In this document: positions 24,618-34,287 of the stretch, piece after piece
How the letters are laid out: the number at the start of each line of letters is the position of its first letter
Numbering within the stretch: position 1 is the first letter of the stretch
Assembly (NCBI RefSeq): GCF_016862975.1
Contig: NZ_BONZ01000081.1
Coordinates: forward strand, 37,566-101,565
DNA: 64,000 nucleotides
DNA from: Rugosimonospora africana
GTDB taxonomy: Bacteria > Actinomycetota > Actinomycetes > Mycobacteriales > Micromonosporaceae
Direction of reading: 5' to 3'
Notes under the pieces: generated by a model
Told to the model about the DNA's origin: nothing
Seen by the model: the letters and a program-made list of their open reading frames with translations, nothing else
The model's database searches: none
Made by a program: the position numbers and the translations under genes

Positions 24618-27527
24618 TCAGTGGTGGCCGGGAGCGCTCCGCACCCGCACGGTCGCCCGGGTCACGTACCCGGACCCGGCGCCGGTCGCGGCGAGTACCG
24701 CGACGCCGGCCGCCGTGTCCGCGGGGATCGGCGCGACGAACCACACCGCGCCGTGCCGGTCGGCGGTGGCCCGTCCGAGGACCGTGGAGCCGAGCCGCAC
24801 CTCGACACTCTCCCCCGCCCGGTAACCGCCGGCGCGCAGGGTCGCGGTCGAGCCCGCGACCACGGGACCGGCGACCTGCAGCCGGCCCGGGGTCAGCGAC
24901 GCCTGGTACTCGTGGCAGACGTCGCCCTGGACGCCGACCTCCGGGGCCGGGGTGCCGCCGGTGACTCCGTCGTCCTCGCGGACGGTCAGGGTGTTGAAGC
25001 CCTTGTCCCCCATGACCGCGCCGGAGACATCGGTGACCGAGGTCTTGAACGACGTGGAGGCGGTGGCGCTGGGCAGTGTGTCGCCGTACGTCGGCACGGT
25101 CACCGGCACGCAGACCTGGCCGGGGGCGAACGTCACCTTCCGCGTCGCGGCGCCGGCCCCGGCCTTGGTGGAGCCGAACACGCTGACGTAGCCGGTGACC
25201 GGGTGGCCGACCGGGCGGGACAGCACGGCCGCGATCCGGGCGGTACCCGGTCCGAAGCCCTCGTCGACGTTCGTCGCCGCCAGGTTCACGGTCGGCTGCT
25301 GTACCGGTACGGTCACCCCGACCCCGCGGTCCTCCAGTGCGAGGTCGGACAGGTAGACGCCACCGGCGGCGGTGCCGTCCGCACCGGTCGCGGCGGTGAA
25401 CCGCACCTCGCGGATGTCGGTGAGGTTCAGCCCGTGCTGACCGGTCCGGCTGGGCTCGCCCGCCGTCGCGCGACGACCCGTCAGCTCCGCCGTCGGGATC
25501 GTCACCTGCTGCAGGATCACCTTGCGCAGCCAGGGTGAGGTGGTCCCCGGCATCCGGGTGACGGCCTGCGGGTTGAGCGTGGAGACCGGAGCGGACCAGG
25601 TGCGTCCGGCGCCGTCGACGACGCTGACGACCAGGTCGGTGCCGGTGGAGACGAACTCGTCGGCGGCGACCTTCACCGAGAGCTGGTCGTACCGGCGCAC
25701 GTCGCGGGCCCCGGCGGGTACGGCGACCCGTACCTGACCGGTCAACGAGGTCCACGTCAGGTGGAGCATCGGGGAGGCCGGGACGTTCCAGGCCCACTGC
25801 GCCGGCGACCAGTGCGGCACGGCAGCCTCGTTGAGGGTGGTGGAGCAGTACGGCAGCGGCTGCGCCGCGGTCACTCCGCCGGTACCGCCCATGCTGGCGC
25901 ACACGCTGGCGGTGGCGCCGCCGTACGCGCGCACGGCGGCGCTCGCCCGCTCGAAGGTGGCGATGTCCACCCGCGACTTCGCCGGCTGGGTCGCGCTGGA
26001 TGTGACGTGGGCGAACGGCGTCGACGGGGCGATCACCGAGGAGCCGTCGAACAGCGGCTGGAACCGCTTGTCATCGCCGAGGACGAGCCGGAAGAAGCCG
26101 GCGATGTAGGCGGTCCCGACGTCGACCTGCTGAGCCGGGGTGAGCCGGGTCGTGGTGGGAGAGGTCGGGGCGCACACCGGGTCGCCGGCGCCCGCGGCGC
26201 CCGACCAGTCGTCGGCGGTACCCGACGGCCAGCCGCCGGGGGTCCAGATGGTGTTGAAGTAGTTGTGGTTGGCGCCCATCACGAGAACAGCCGAGCGCAG
26301 CACGTTGTCGTCGAAGGCGTGCCGCGAGTCGTCGACGATGTGCTGGCCCATCAGGTTTTCCACGTCTCCGTCGCAGTACGGCAGGACGGTCGCGGTGGCC
26401 ACGTCGGGCAGGGAGATGCGGTCGTAGTCGACCGGTGCCAGCGGCAGCACCGCCCGGATGCCGAACTGCTGGGACACCGGCATCGCGTCGTTGAGGGTGG
26501 CGGCGGCCACCACGCCCTCGCCACCCCGCGAGTGGCCCATGATGCCGACGTTGCCGAGGTCGAGCCGGCCGATCAGGTCCGCGGGCGTGACGTCGCCGTC
26601 GAGGGCCTGATCGAGGCTGACGTCCCGGTTGGTGAACGCGTCGTGGTAGACCGCCGGCTGGCCGGCATTGGCACGCCTGAGCATCCGCAGCGTGTCGAGG
26701 ATGAGTTGCCCCCGGGCCTGGGCGCCGTAGTCGGCGGCGCGCTGGTTGTCGTTGGCGTTGATGGCGTTGGCGGAGATGGAGACGACGACGTACCCGTTGC
26801 TCGCCAGGGCGCGGGCCGGGGCGTCGTAGCCGAGGAAGCTGGGGATCGGCCAGCGCTGCTGGGTGCTGTCCGGCGAGGTGAGGCAGGGCCAACCGGCCGG
26901 GTTGGGCGTACCCGGGCCGTAGCAGGAGGAGTGCCGGCCGTGCTCGAAGATGACCACCGGCTTCCGGCCGGTACCGTCGGGCAGGTAGATCTTGCCTTCG
27001 AGTTCGCCACGGATACCCCCGATGTTGAGCAGCGGGACCGCCTGATCGCCGAAGTCGTAGAGCGCCTCGGCGACCTGGTGGCCGCCGAGCGCCGCCGGAT
27101 CGGCCGGCAGAGCCGGCGGTGTGGGCAGCGGTGCCGCGCGCCCAGCGTCCGGAGTGGACGGTGCCGGAGTGGCCTGCGGCCCGGCACCGAACGCGTCGGT
27201 GGTGACCGCGGTGGTGTCCACGATGGACGGATCGGTGGTGACCAGGGACAGGGACCTTCCGTCGGCGGACTCGGTCGCGGGACCGAGGTTCACGCCATCG
27301 GCGGCCAGGGTCGGGGCGCTCGCGGTGACCGGCAGCGGCTGGTCGAGGTCGAGGGTGACCCGGAATCCTCCGGCGACGCGGGTGACGGACCAGTCGGGTC
27401 CGGAGGCGACCCGGTCCGGGGGGCCGGCCGGGGCGGCCGAGGCGGTTCCGTAGGACAGGCTGACGGCCAGGCACGCCAGTGCCAGAGCCGCGACGACACG
27501 TCTGGTGCGCTGAGTCTGTCGAGACAC
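24618..27527 (-). CDS. Large secreted alpha/beta-hydrolase with C-terminal Calx-beta-like domain
   Basis: A 969-residue exported protein. The GTG start has AAGGAT upstream and begins a signal peptide (RQTQRTRR then a hydrophobic core, cleavage near ASAAPAG). Residues about 190-500 form an alpha/beta-hydrolase domain with PVVIFEHGRHSS and nucleophile elbow GHSRGGEG near residue 332. Next come beta-rich domains, a Calx-beta-like repeat (NVDEGFGPGTARIAAVLSRP through FAPGQVCVPVTVPTYGD), and a final Ig-like domain. It resembles secreted lipase or esterase-like proteins of Streptomyces; the substrate is unknown. It is monocistronic, with its own terminator. Confidence 0.85.
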   Translation of the reverse strand: MSRQTQRTRRVVAALALACLAVSLSYGTASAAPAGPPDRVASGPDWSVTRVAGGFRVTLDLDQPLPVTASAPTLAADGVNLGPATESADGRSLSLVTTDPSIVDTTAVTTDAFGAGPQATPAPSTPDAGRAAPLPTPPALPADPAALGGHQVAEALYDFGDQAVPLLNIGGIRGELEGKIYLPDGTGRKPVVIFEHGRHSSCYGPGTPNPAGWPCLTSPDSTQQRWPIPSFLGYDAPARALASNGYVVVSISANAINANDNQRAADYGAQARGQLILDTLRMLRRANAGQPAVYHDAFTNRDVSLDQALDGDVTPADLIGRLDLGNVGIMGHSRGGEGVVAAATLNDAMPVSQQFGIRAVLPLAPVDYDRISLPDVATATVLPYCDGDVENLMGQHIVDDSRHAFDDNVLRSAVLVMGANHNYFNTIWTPGGWPSGTADDWSGAAGAGDPVCAPTSPTTTRLTPAQQVDVGTAYIAGFFRLVLGDDKRFQPLFDGSSVIAPSTPFAHVTSSATQPAKSRVDIATFERASAAVRAYGGATASVCASMGGTGGVTAAQPLPYCSTTLNEAAVPHWSPAQWAWNVPASPMLHLTWTSLTGQVRVAVPAGARDVRRYDQLSVKVAADEFVSTGTDLVVSVVDGAGRTWSAPVSTLNPQAVTRMPGTTSPWLRKVILQQVTIPTAELTGRRATAGEPSRTGQHGLNLTDIREVRFTAATGADGTAAGGVYLSDLALEDRGVGVTVPVQQPTVNLAATNVDEGFGPGTARIAAVLSRPVGHPVTGYVSVFGSTKAGAGAATRKVTFAPGQVCVPVTVPTYGDTLPSATASTSFKTSVTDVSGAVMGDKGFNTLTVREDDGVTGGTPAPEVGVQGDVCHEYQASLTPGRLQVAGPVVAGSTATLRAGGYRAGESVEVRLGSTVLGRATADRHGAVWFVAPIPADTAAGVAVLAATGAGSGYVTRATVRVRSAPGHH

Positions 27528-27683
27528 GCGGATCCTTCCTTGTCGAATGACCTGGGTACGCCAGACGACGCCGGTCAGTGACGAAGCCTGCACGTTCTGA
27601 TCACGGTAGGCAGAGCAGGTAAACGACAAGGCTCGATCTTGTTACTCCCAGGTTCCGATGATCTCGGCAGAGGTCGGGGGCGC

Positions 27684-28982
27684 CTACCGTCGCCGTCCGC
27701 GCGTTCTGGGACGTCGGAACATCAGGACGAGGGCAAACACGCTCAACAGGGCGGCGCACGTGTACACCGGCCAGTAGCGCAGGCTGAACATCGACACGTC
27801 GCCGTCGACCTCTCGGGCGTTCACGCCGAGATAGGCGAGGATGAAGAAGATCGGGAAACCGACGACGCTCAGCAGGCTCGCGATCGCCTCGATGGAAACG
27901 GTCGCGCGGGCCCGCTCGCGGGTGTCGATGGCGATGAGTTCCGCCTCGAGGCTGCTCTTGAGCCGCGTGAACGTCTGGCCGACCGTGCGCGAACGCTCCG
28001 GAATCCTCATGGCCTCGTACAGGTCGTGGTGGAAGTCCTCGATCTGCCGGCTCGCACTGCCCAGTCCCACGTCAGAGGTGGCCTCGACGTTGACAGCGAG
28101 GTCGAACTCCAGGTTGCCGATCAGATCGCCCATCCATTCCAGACCGTCGTGTGCCTGCGCGCTGGCCGCGCTGCTCTGCGGTTGGTTCTGGAACGCCAGG
28201 ACGGACTGCTGTGCCTCGTACCAGATCTGCCGGAACCGACCAGACGTCGCGACCGCCTGTACCGTGGTCAACAGGACGCTGTTCTCCACCTCCACCGGCT
28301 GCTCGTAAAGAAAGCTGGCGTGCCGGGAGACCGCCGCGTACTCGCCCTCCGCGCGGTTGAGCGACGCGGGCCGCCGCAGCGAGTGGAACTCGGGTCGCAG
28401 CGCGACGTGTCTGGCGTACAGGAGGCTCGCGACGACCGGCTCGCCGGGGACAGGCGCGCCGTCGCCGTGCACGAAGGCGAGGGTGTGACGTTCGGGCGAG
28501 ACGACGCCGGTCCCGGAATCGACGGCCTTGACCAGGAGTGCCAGGTCCGCGACCAGATCGGGCAGCTGCCGCCCGTCCAGGAGCAGGCGGTCATCGACAC
28601 AGGCGGCAAGGACCTCACCGACGCGGGAACCCGGAGTGTAGGCGATCTCGTCCGCGTCGAAGTCCAGCAGAACCGCGGCCACGACCTGCCCGACCGGAAC
28701 GGGCAGACCGAACAGGACCACCTCGGCCCGGACCGCGTCACCCAGGTCCACGTCGCCCAGGTTCGGGTCTTCGCCAGCACGGGCGGCGCCTCCGGGCCCG
28801 ACGGAGACGTGGCCCCGCGCGAGCACCCGACGCGTGAGCGGGGTCGGCAGCTGCGCGTCGGACGGCGGGTAGAAGTGAGCGAACTCGGCCGCCAGGTCGA
28901 AGGAATCGACGGGTGCCGTGTGTGAGGTCGCCCGCCAGGCCGTGCTCACGACGTCGCAGACACGCACGCGGTACACGCTCAC
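27684..28982 (-). CDS. CorA-like two-helix membrane protein of unknown function
   Basis: A 432-residue protein without database-style recognition. The N-terminal 220 residues are soluble alpha/beta sequence; a long helical region follows (about 225-350, including ASRQIEDFHHDLYEAMRI and QTFTRLKSSLEAEL) and leads into two C-terminal membrane helices joined by a short loop beginning YLGVNAREVDG. This layout, a large soluble domain, a long stalk helix, two terminal helices and a G-x-N motif after the first, resembles CorA magnesium channels, with GVN in place of GMN. It is divergent from the STAND protein gene 111 nt away. Channel function is an inference from layout alone. Confidence 0.6.
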   Translation of the reverse strand: MSVYRVRVCDVVSTAWRATSHTAPVDSFDLAAEFAHFYPPSDAQLPTPLTRRVLARGHVSVGPGGAARAGEDPNLGDVDLGDAVRAEVVLFGLPVPVGQVVAAVLLDFDADEIAYTPGSRVGEVLAACVDDRLLLDGRQLPDLVADLALLVKAVDSGTGVVSPERHTLAFVHGDGAPVPGEPVVASLLYARHVALRPEFHSLRRPASLNRAEGEYAAVSRHASFLYEQPVEVENSVLLTTVQAVATSGRFRQIWYEAQQSVLAFQNQPQSSAASAQAHDGLEWMGDLIGNLEFDLAVNVEATSDVGLGSASRQIEDFHHDLYEAMRIPERSRTVGQTFTRLKSSLEAELIAIDTRERARATVSIEAIASLLSVVGFPIFFILAYLGVNAREVDGDVSMFSLRYWPVYTCAALLSVFALVLMFRRPRTRGRRR

Positions 28983-29093
28983 GAAAACTCCTCGGGCCGG
29001 CTCCGGCGCTGATCGACGTACATCAGTCTTTCAACTTGTCCGGCGGGTGGCTACCCTGTGCTGATCACTGGACTACCCTCAGCGGAGGGCGGG

Positions 29094-31583
29094 ATGTCTG
29101 ACGGCGCGGCGGACGGGTCCACGGGATCACTGACGCGGGTGGCGGCCGGGGTACAGACGCTGGAGCAGTTGGCCGCTCTGCTACGGACGCTGCGCCGGCG
29201 GCACGCCCGCCACCGCCGGGATCGGGAGCTGACTTACCGGGACCTGGCGGAGCGCACCGGCTGGTCGCTGACGTCGATCGCGGAGTACTTCACCGCCAGG
29301 AGACTGCCGCCGACCGACCGGTTCGACGCGCTGCTGGTGCTGCTCGGCGCCGACCCGGCCGAACAGGGCGCACTGGCCAGCGCGCGGGACCGCATCGACG
29401 AGCGCCGCCGCGCGAGCCACCCGCCACAGTCCGGATCGGCGGCAGCCGGCGCGCCCGCGGCGACCGCGGCTCCGGACTCCCGACCACCGGGGCGCCGCGT
29501 GGACGGCAGCGTCCGCCACGGGGCGACGGGCGGCACGCGGAGCGTGGTTCCCCGCCAGCTGCCGCCGGCGACGCGGCATTTCAACGGTCGTCGACGCGAA
29601 CTCGCCCAGTTGGCGGAGTTGGCCGGATCGGCGCGAATGGCCGGTACGGTCGTGATCACCGCCATCGGCGGTACCGCGGGCGTCGGTAAGACCACACTCG
29701 CCCTGTACTGGGCGCATCGGGTCGCCGGCCAGTTCCCCGACGGGCACCTCTACGTCAACCTGCGGGGATTCGACCCGCACGGATGGGCGATGGACCCGGT
29801 CGCGGCGACCCGCGGCTTCCTCGACGCCCTGGCGGTGCCGCCGTTCCGGATCCCCGCCGACCCCGACGCCCAGACAGCGCTCTACCGCAGCGTGCTCGCC
29901 GACAAGCGGATGCTGATCGTCCTGGACAATGCCCGCGACGCCGCCCAGGTACGTCCGCTGCTACCGGCCGCGCCCGGCTGCCTGGTCGTGGTCACCAGCC
30001 GCAATCTGCTGTCGAGCCTGATCGCCGCGGAGGGCGCCCACCCGATCACGCTCGACGTGTTCACCCCCGCGGAGGCCCGGGAAGCGCTGGCCACCCGGCT
30101 CGGGACCCCACGCATGGCCGCCGAGCCGGCCGCTGTCGACACGATCACGGAATGCTGTGCCGGACTGCCACTGGCGCTGGCCGTGGTCGCCGCCCGCGCC
30201 CGCACGTCTGTCGAACGGCCGCTGGCCTCCGTCGCCAGGGAACTGGCCGACGCACGCGACCGGTTGGACGTCTTGGCCGACCACGACCCGTACACCGATG
30301 TCCGGGCGGTGTTCTCCTGGTCCTACCGGGCCCTGAGCACCCCGGCGGCCGGGCTGTTCCGGCTGCTGAGCCTGCACCCCGGTCCGGACGTCACCGTTCC
30401 GGCCGCGGCCGCCCTCGCCGCCGTCACCCCGCCCGAGGCCGAGGCGCTGTTGACCGAACTGACCTCGGCGAGCCTGATCGCGGAACGCCGTCCCGGCCGG
30501 TACGCCTACCACGACCTGCTTCGGGCCTACGCGGCCCACCTCGCCCGGATCACCGATTCCGAGCCGGACCGCCACGCCGCCACCGGCCGGGTCTTCGACC
30601 ACTACCTGCGCACGGCCCACGCCGCCAACCGGTTGCTGGACGCGGCCGCGGATGCCGCGCCACCCGACCCGCCGGGCGACGAGGGCACGGCGGTCCGGTT
30701 CACCGACTACCGGCAGGCCCTCGACTGGTTCACCGCCGAACACGCGGTCCTGCTCAACACCGTCGAGCACGCGTCCGCCGCCGGCTGGCAGGCTCCCGTC
30801 GGGCAACTCGTCGAGGCGGTGGCCGTCTACCTGGACCGCCAGGCTCACTGGCACGACGGGGTGACCGTCTGGCGCACGGCGGTCAGGTCCGCGGACCGGA
30901 CGTCCGACCGGGCCGCGCAGGCCCGAGCCCACCGCCAGCTCGGCCGCGCGTACACCCGGCTGTACCAGTTCGACGACGCCGGCCTCCACCTTCACCGGGC
31001 CCTGGAACTGGCCAGCCGAACCGGTGACCGCGCCGAACAGGCCGACGTCAACCACACCCTGGCCATCATGTGCGAACGCCGCGGCGACCTCGATCGGGCC
31101 CTGTTCCACTCTCACCGGGCACTCGACCTGTATCTTGCCGTCGGCCACCGGCTCGGGCAGGCCAAGGCGTACAACGCGATCGGCTGGCACCTCACGCTGC
31201 TCGGCGACCACGAACAGGCGTTGGTGTACTGCGACCGGGCCCTCACCCTGCTGCGGCAACTGGGCGACAGGACCAACCAGGCGCACACCCTGGACAGCCT
31301 CGGCCACGCTCACCACCAGCTCGGCCAGCATTCCCGGGCCACGGCCTGCTACGAGCAGGCGCTCGACCTGCACCGGGAATTCGGCGACCGGTTCAGCGAG
31401 GCGGAAGCCCTCGAACATCTCGGCGACATCCACCACGACTACGGTGACGCGATCGCCGCCCGACGGTCGTGGCAGCAGGCCCTCGACATCCTCGACGAAC
31501 TCGCCCATCCCAGCTCGGATCAGGTCCGGGGCAAGCTGGCCGCTTCGGCCGGGCACCCGCTGCGAGCCACGGCCCCGTCGTAG
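29094..31583 (+). CDS. HTH-NB-ARC (STAND) protein with TPR repeats
   Basis: An 829-residue protein; the ATG follows GGAGGGCGGG. Residues about 20-85 contain an XRE-like HTH (LTYRDLAERTGWSLTSIAEY). A low-complexity linker follows, then an NB-ARC NTPase: ATRHFNGRRREL opening, P-loop GGTAGVGKTTL near 197, Walker B MLIVLDNARD near 271, and GLPLAL near 355. Residues about 590-810 are TPRs (for example ARAHRQLGRAYTRLYQFDDA and KAYNAIGWHLTLLGDHEQAL). This is the SARP/AfsR-like regulator build without the BTAD domain, common in actinomycetes as a transcription regulator. It faces the CorA-like gene, the obvious candidate target. Confidence 0.88.
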   Translation: MSDGAADGSTGSLTRVAAGVQTLEQLAALLRTLRRRHARHRRDRELTYRDLAERTGWSLTSIAEYFTARRLPPTDRFDALLVLLGADPAEQGALASARDRIDERRRASHPPQSGSAAAGAPAATAAPDSRPPGRRVDGSVRHGATGGTRSVVPRQLPPATRHFNGRRRELAQLAELAGSARMAGTVVITAIGGTAGVGKTTLALYWAHRVAGQFPDGHLYVNLRGFDPHGWAMDPVAATRGFLDALAVPPFRIPADPDAQTALYRSVLADKRMLIVLDNARDAAQVRPLLPAAPGCLVVVTSRNLLSSLIAAEGAHPITLDVFTPAEAREALATRLGTPRMAAEPAAVDTITECCAGLPLALAVVAARARTSVERPLASVARELADARDRLDVLADHDPYTDVRAVFSWSYRALSTPAAGLFRLLSLHPGPDVTVPAAAALAAVTPPEAEALLTELTSASLIAERRPGRYAYHDLLRAYAAHLARITDSEPDRHAATGRVFDHYLRTAHAANRLLDAAADAAPPDPPGDEGTAVRFTDYRQALDWFTAEHAVLLNTVEHASAAGWQAPVGQLVEAVAVYLDRQAHWHDGVTVWRTAVRSADRTSDRAAQARAHRQLGRAYTRLYQFDDAGLHLHRALELASRTGDRAEQADVNHTLAIMCERRGDLDRALFHSHRALDLYLAVGHRLGQAKAYNAIGWHLTLLGDHEQALVYCDRALTLLRQLGDRTNQAHTLDSLGHAHHQLGQHSRATACYEQALDLHREFGDRFSEAEALEHLGDIHHDYGDAIAARRSWQQALDILDELAHPSSDQVRGKLAASAGHPLRATAPS

Positions 31584-31596
31584 TGTCCGATGTGGA

Positions 31597-31649
31597 CCGG
31601 GTACGTGCCTCCCGCCGCGAGGGGGGTGCGGCGGGAAGCAGGTACCCGG
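31597..31649. terminator. Long bidirectional hairpin between convergent genes
   Basis: TCCCGCCGC (31610-31618) pairs with GCGGCGGGA (31628-31636), and outer arms around GGGTAC and GTACCC extend the stem to about 20 bp with small mismatches. It lies between the STAND gene and the convergent small secreted protein gene. Confidence 0.65.
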
Positions 31650-31671
31650 ACAGTCCAGGCCGGCGTCGTCG

Positions 31672-32127
31672 TCAGCTGTAGGTGATCGACGAGAGCGGGC
31701 AGTAGGTGAACCAGTAGGTGATGCCGTAGCCGACCGAGTACGGGTAGGTGTTGCAGTACCCGGACGCGTTGACGGTCGAGGTGCCCGGGGTGATGCCGTA
31801 GCTGTAGCCCTCCCAGGTGGCACCCTGGAACCCGTCGCAGTAGGTGTTGACGGCGAGGCTTCCGGCCGTGGTCGGGATGAGCAGGTGGAAGGTCTTCGTG
31901 CCGTTCACCACGGTCGCGTCACCGCTTGCGGCGGGTGTGTACCAGCCGGAACCGGTGTTGACGCTGTAGCCGTACGGCAGGCCGCCCTGGAAACACCACA
32001 GGGACACGTTCAACGGGCGTAACGCGTCGGCCGACGCGCTGGACGGCGCGACCGCCGCGAACACCGCGGTGGCGGCGATCGCCACGCCGAGCGCGGCCGC
32101 GGCGCGACGCAGACTTCTTACGATCAT
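31672..32127 (-). CDS. Small secreted protein of unknown function
   Basis: A 151-residue protein with a clear signal peptide (MIVRSLRRAAAALGVAIA, cleavage near SASA). The mature part, about 115 residues, is rich in Tyr, Gly, Ser and Thr and has four Cys (WCFQGG, NTYCDGF, SGYCNTYPY, TYCPLSS), which could form two disulfides outside the cell. GGAAGGA lies about 13 nt before the ATG. I do not recognise the family. No neighbour on the same strand suggests a role. Confidence 0.7.
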   Translation of the reverse strand: MIVRSLRRAAAALGVAIAATAVFAAVAPSSASADALRPLNVSLWCFQGGLPYGYSVNTGSGWYTPAASGDATVVNGTKTFHLLIPTTAGSLAVNTYCDGFQGATWEGYSYGITPGTSTVNASGYCNTYPYSVGYGITYWFTYCPLSSITYS

Positions 32128-32147
32128 GAATGGACCACTGTCCTTCC

Positions 32148-32191
32148 TTGAGGCACGGGGTGAGGAGCCTTTGAGGCACGGGGCGAGGAGC
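32148..32191. repeat. Two 21-bp direct repeats
   Basis: TTGAGGCACGGGG(T/C)GAGGAGC occurs at 32148-32168 and 32171-32191, differing at one base, just upstream of the small secreted protein gene. The rest of the stretch up to 32386 shows no gene. Confidence 0.7.
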
Positions 32192-32399
32192 GCGAACCCG
32201 ATCGGTCACCGGCACGGCACTGGGACAGGGACCGCGCACCATCGTCGCCGCGCCCGCCCGGGCCCGTCACGGATCCCGAGCATCGCCGGAATTCCCCGAA
32301 AACCGCCGACGGAACGAAGCGCCGGCGGCAGACCGTCTCGCCGGGGCGGGTGGCGGGCCGGGTCGGTGGCCGGATGAGGCAGTGGGTACGCTGACCGGC

Positions 32400-32475
32400 G
32401 GTAGGCCGTAGCGCAGAGGTCGTCGCGCCACCTTGCGCAGTTGGAGGACGCCGGTTCGAATCCGGCCGGCCTACC
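32400..32475 (+). ncRNA. tRNA-like element 1 at the 5' side of ankyrin-ended gene 1
   Basis: A cloverleaf can be drawn over 72 nt (32402-32473). The acceptor stem TAGGCCG/CGGCCTA extends by two G-C pairs to 32400/32475. Spacer TA, D-like stem GCGC/GCGC with a 10-nt loop, anticodon-like stem CCACC/GTTGG (one C-U mismatch), loop TTGCGCA (would read GCG), a 5-nt variable region AGGAC, and a perfect T-arm GCCGG-TTCGAAT-CCGGC follow. The D loop lacks the normal tRNA pattern and no CCA is encoded. TACGCT (32387-32392) ends 7 nt before the first G, where a -10 box would place the start. The coding region begins about 65 nt downstream. Confidence 0.7.
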
Positions 32476-32484
32476 GCTTTCGTT

Positions 32485-32518
32485 TGTGTGGGCGGGTCCT
32501 TGCCTGTGTGGGCGGGTC
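32485..32518. repeat. Tandem 20-bp repeat in the leader of ankyrin-ended gene 1
   Basis: TGTGTGGGCGGGTC is found at 32485-32498 and 32505-32518 (period 20 bp), between the tRNA-like element and the ribosome site. Element 2 lacks this insert, which explains its shorter leader. Confidence 0.6.
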
Positions 32519-32539
32519 GCCTTCGGGTCGGAGGTCGCG

Positions 32540-34198
32540 GTGGTAGGGGGCGTCGGCGGCGTGGCCCGCCAACGGCGCAACGATCTCACGCAGTGGCACC
32601 GGATCCGGACCACCACCATACCGGCCGGGATGGTCGAGGCGGCCACCGCCGCGCGGGAGGCCGGCTACTGGCGCGCCGCCGCGATGGCCGCCCGCGCCGA
32701 TGTGGACGTCGACCTCGCCGCGGTACGCGACACCTTCGGCGCCCAGGCGGCCGAAGGCGTCGAGGACGACCTGCGGCACCTGGCGCTGGACCTGCTGTGG
32801 TGGCACCTGCCCCGGCACACCGGCGGGATGACGACGCTGCGGGCCAGGGCAAGCGCGGTGCTCGCGCCGGTCCGCGGGGCGGCCGACGCTCCCCTGATCC
32901 GGGTCTGCCTGCCACCGTCGCCCACCGGACCGCAGCGGCTGTCGGTCAGCGTCAGCACCGCCGAGGAGCTGAGCGACGAGCGGTGGTTCGTGGCGCCCCG
33001 GTACATGTGGGACGTGCGCGAGTCCGGCGCGTTGCGCACCGCGTGGGGCGGCTCGGCGGACCGGCCGCCGCTGCTCCGCCCGGACGGCCGGCCGGTACCG
33101 CACGACGCGCTCGGTGGGGGCACCGACCGGGCCGCCGGCACCGAGCGCGTGTACCGGATGCTCGCGGACGGGGACCACCCGGGCGCGTGGCGGGCGTGCG
33201 GCATCGAGCTGGAGTTCGACAAGCCGGAGGCGTTGCAGCGCAAGGCGGCGCCGCCCACCTGCCCGGTCGGGGTCGCCGACCTGGCCCGCGAGGTCGCCCG
33301 CGCCTTCGACACCGAGCGGGTCAGCACGCTGTTCGGGGCCCACCTCAACCTGACCGTCGGCGACACGGTGACCGCCGAGGCATCGGACCCGTCCGAATAC
33401 CTGGAGGTCACGCCGCGCATCCCGACCGCGGCGGCACCGGTCGACCTGGCGCTGATCCACGCCGGGCTGCTCGACCCGACCGACCTTCACCCGCTCATGC
33501 GCGCCGCGCTGTTTGCGGCGGCACCGCCGGCAGCCGGGTCGCCGCCGACCCGACCGACCGCCACGATCCGGGCGGCGCGGCCCGGACCGTTCGCGCCCGC
33601 GCAGTCCCAGCCCGGCGCGCCGGTGCGGGTCCGCTGCCGGGGCGACTGGCACCTGGTCGGCGTGCGGGACGGCGCGCTGCGGCTGCACGACCACGATGAC
33701 GAGGAGCAGCGCCGGGAACAGGTGCTGCGGTCGCTCGGCGGGCGCAGCGACGGCTGCTTCGCGGTCCAGCAGGATTGGACCACCGGAGCGACCCGGTTGC
33801 CGCGCGCGCTTGCCGGCCAGCGCCGGGAGATCGTGCGGCGGGTCCAGAACGGTGACACCAACTGGCTGCTCGACGGCCTCGACCGCGGCGTCATCGATCC
33901 GCACCTGCGCGAGGCCCACGGGTGGACGCTGCTGCACATGGCGATGTGGGTCGACCACGAACGGGTGTATCCGGTGCTGCGCGAGCACGGCATCCCGGTC
34001 GACGTGCGCGACCGCATCGACGCCACCCCCCTCTACGTCGCCGTGATGCACGGTGGGCCGGCCGCTCTCGTCCGCCGGCTGCTCGACGATGGCGCGGACC
34101 CGTTCGCGGAGACCGTGCACGGGGCCAGCCCGCACGACGTGGTGTACCGGACGCGCCGCGAGGACCTGCCATTTCTGCTGGCCCGCCGCCGCCCGTAG
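32540..34198 (+). CDS. Ankyrin-repeat-ended protein, paralogue 1
   Basis: A 552-residue protein; the GTG with GGAGG 5 nt upstream is preferred. An N-terminal segment (VEAATAAREAGYWRAAAMAA, then DVDVDLAAVRDTFGAQ) aligns with the start of paralogue 2, the motif WHLPRHTGGMTTLR corresponds to its YLPDLFHTRLSL, and both share DLHPL(M/V). Residues about 365-450 hold a shared beta-rich segment (VRVRCRGDWHLVGVRDGALR). The C-terminal 110 residues are two to three ankyrin repeats (GWTLLHMAMWVDHERVYPVL; DATPLYVAVMHGGPAALVRR; LDDGADPF). No catalytic motif is seen. It is the first gene of a conserved-looking cassette and carries a tRNA-like 5' element, hinting at RNA-linked regulation. Function unknown. 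Confidence 0.8.
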   Translation: MVGGVGGVARQRRNDLTQWHRIRTTTIPAGMVEAATAAREAGYWRAAAMAARADVDVDLAAVRDTFGAQAAEGVEDDLRHLALDLLWWHLPRHTGGMTTLRARASAVLAPVRGAADAPLIRVCLPPSPTGPQRLSVSVSTAEELSDERWFVAPRYMWDVRESGALRTAWGGSADRPPLLRPDGRPVPHDALGGGTDRAAGTERVYRMLADGDHPGAWRACGIELEFDKPEALQRKAAPPTCPVGVADLAREVARAFDTERVSTLFGAHLNLTVGDTVTAEASDPSEYLEVTPRIPTAAAPVDLALIHAGLLDPTDLHPLMRAALFAAAPPAAGSPPTRPTATIRAARPGPFAPAQSQPGAPVRVRCRGDWHLVGVRDGALRLHDHDDEEQRREQVLRSLGGRSDGCFAVQQDWTTGATRLPRALAGQRREIVRRVQNGDTNWLLDGLDRGVIDPHLREAHGWTLLHMAMWVDHERVYPVLREHGIPVDVRDRIDATPLYVAVMHGGPAALVRRLLDDGADPFAETVHGASPHDVVYRTRREDLPFLLARRRP

Positions 34199-34287
34199 CC
34201 GGCCGCCGAGGTCGCGGACCGGGCGGCGCGCGGTTCGACGGGGTCCGCTCCGCCGATGCCTCGGCACGGGGCCTACACTGCCCCGCA

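Noticed and set aside
28538..28837. Short plus-strand ORF opposite the CorA-like gene
   Set aside because: Arg/Pro-rich, no start signal, fully inside a gene with domain-like sequence.
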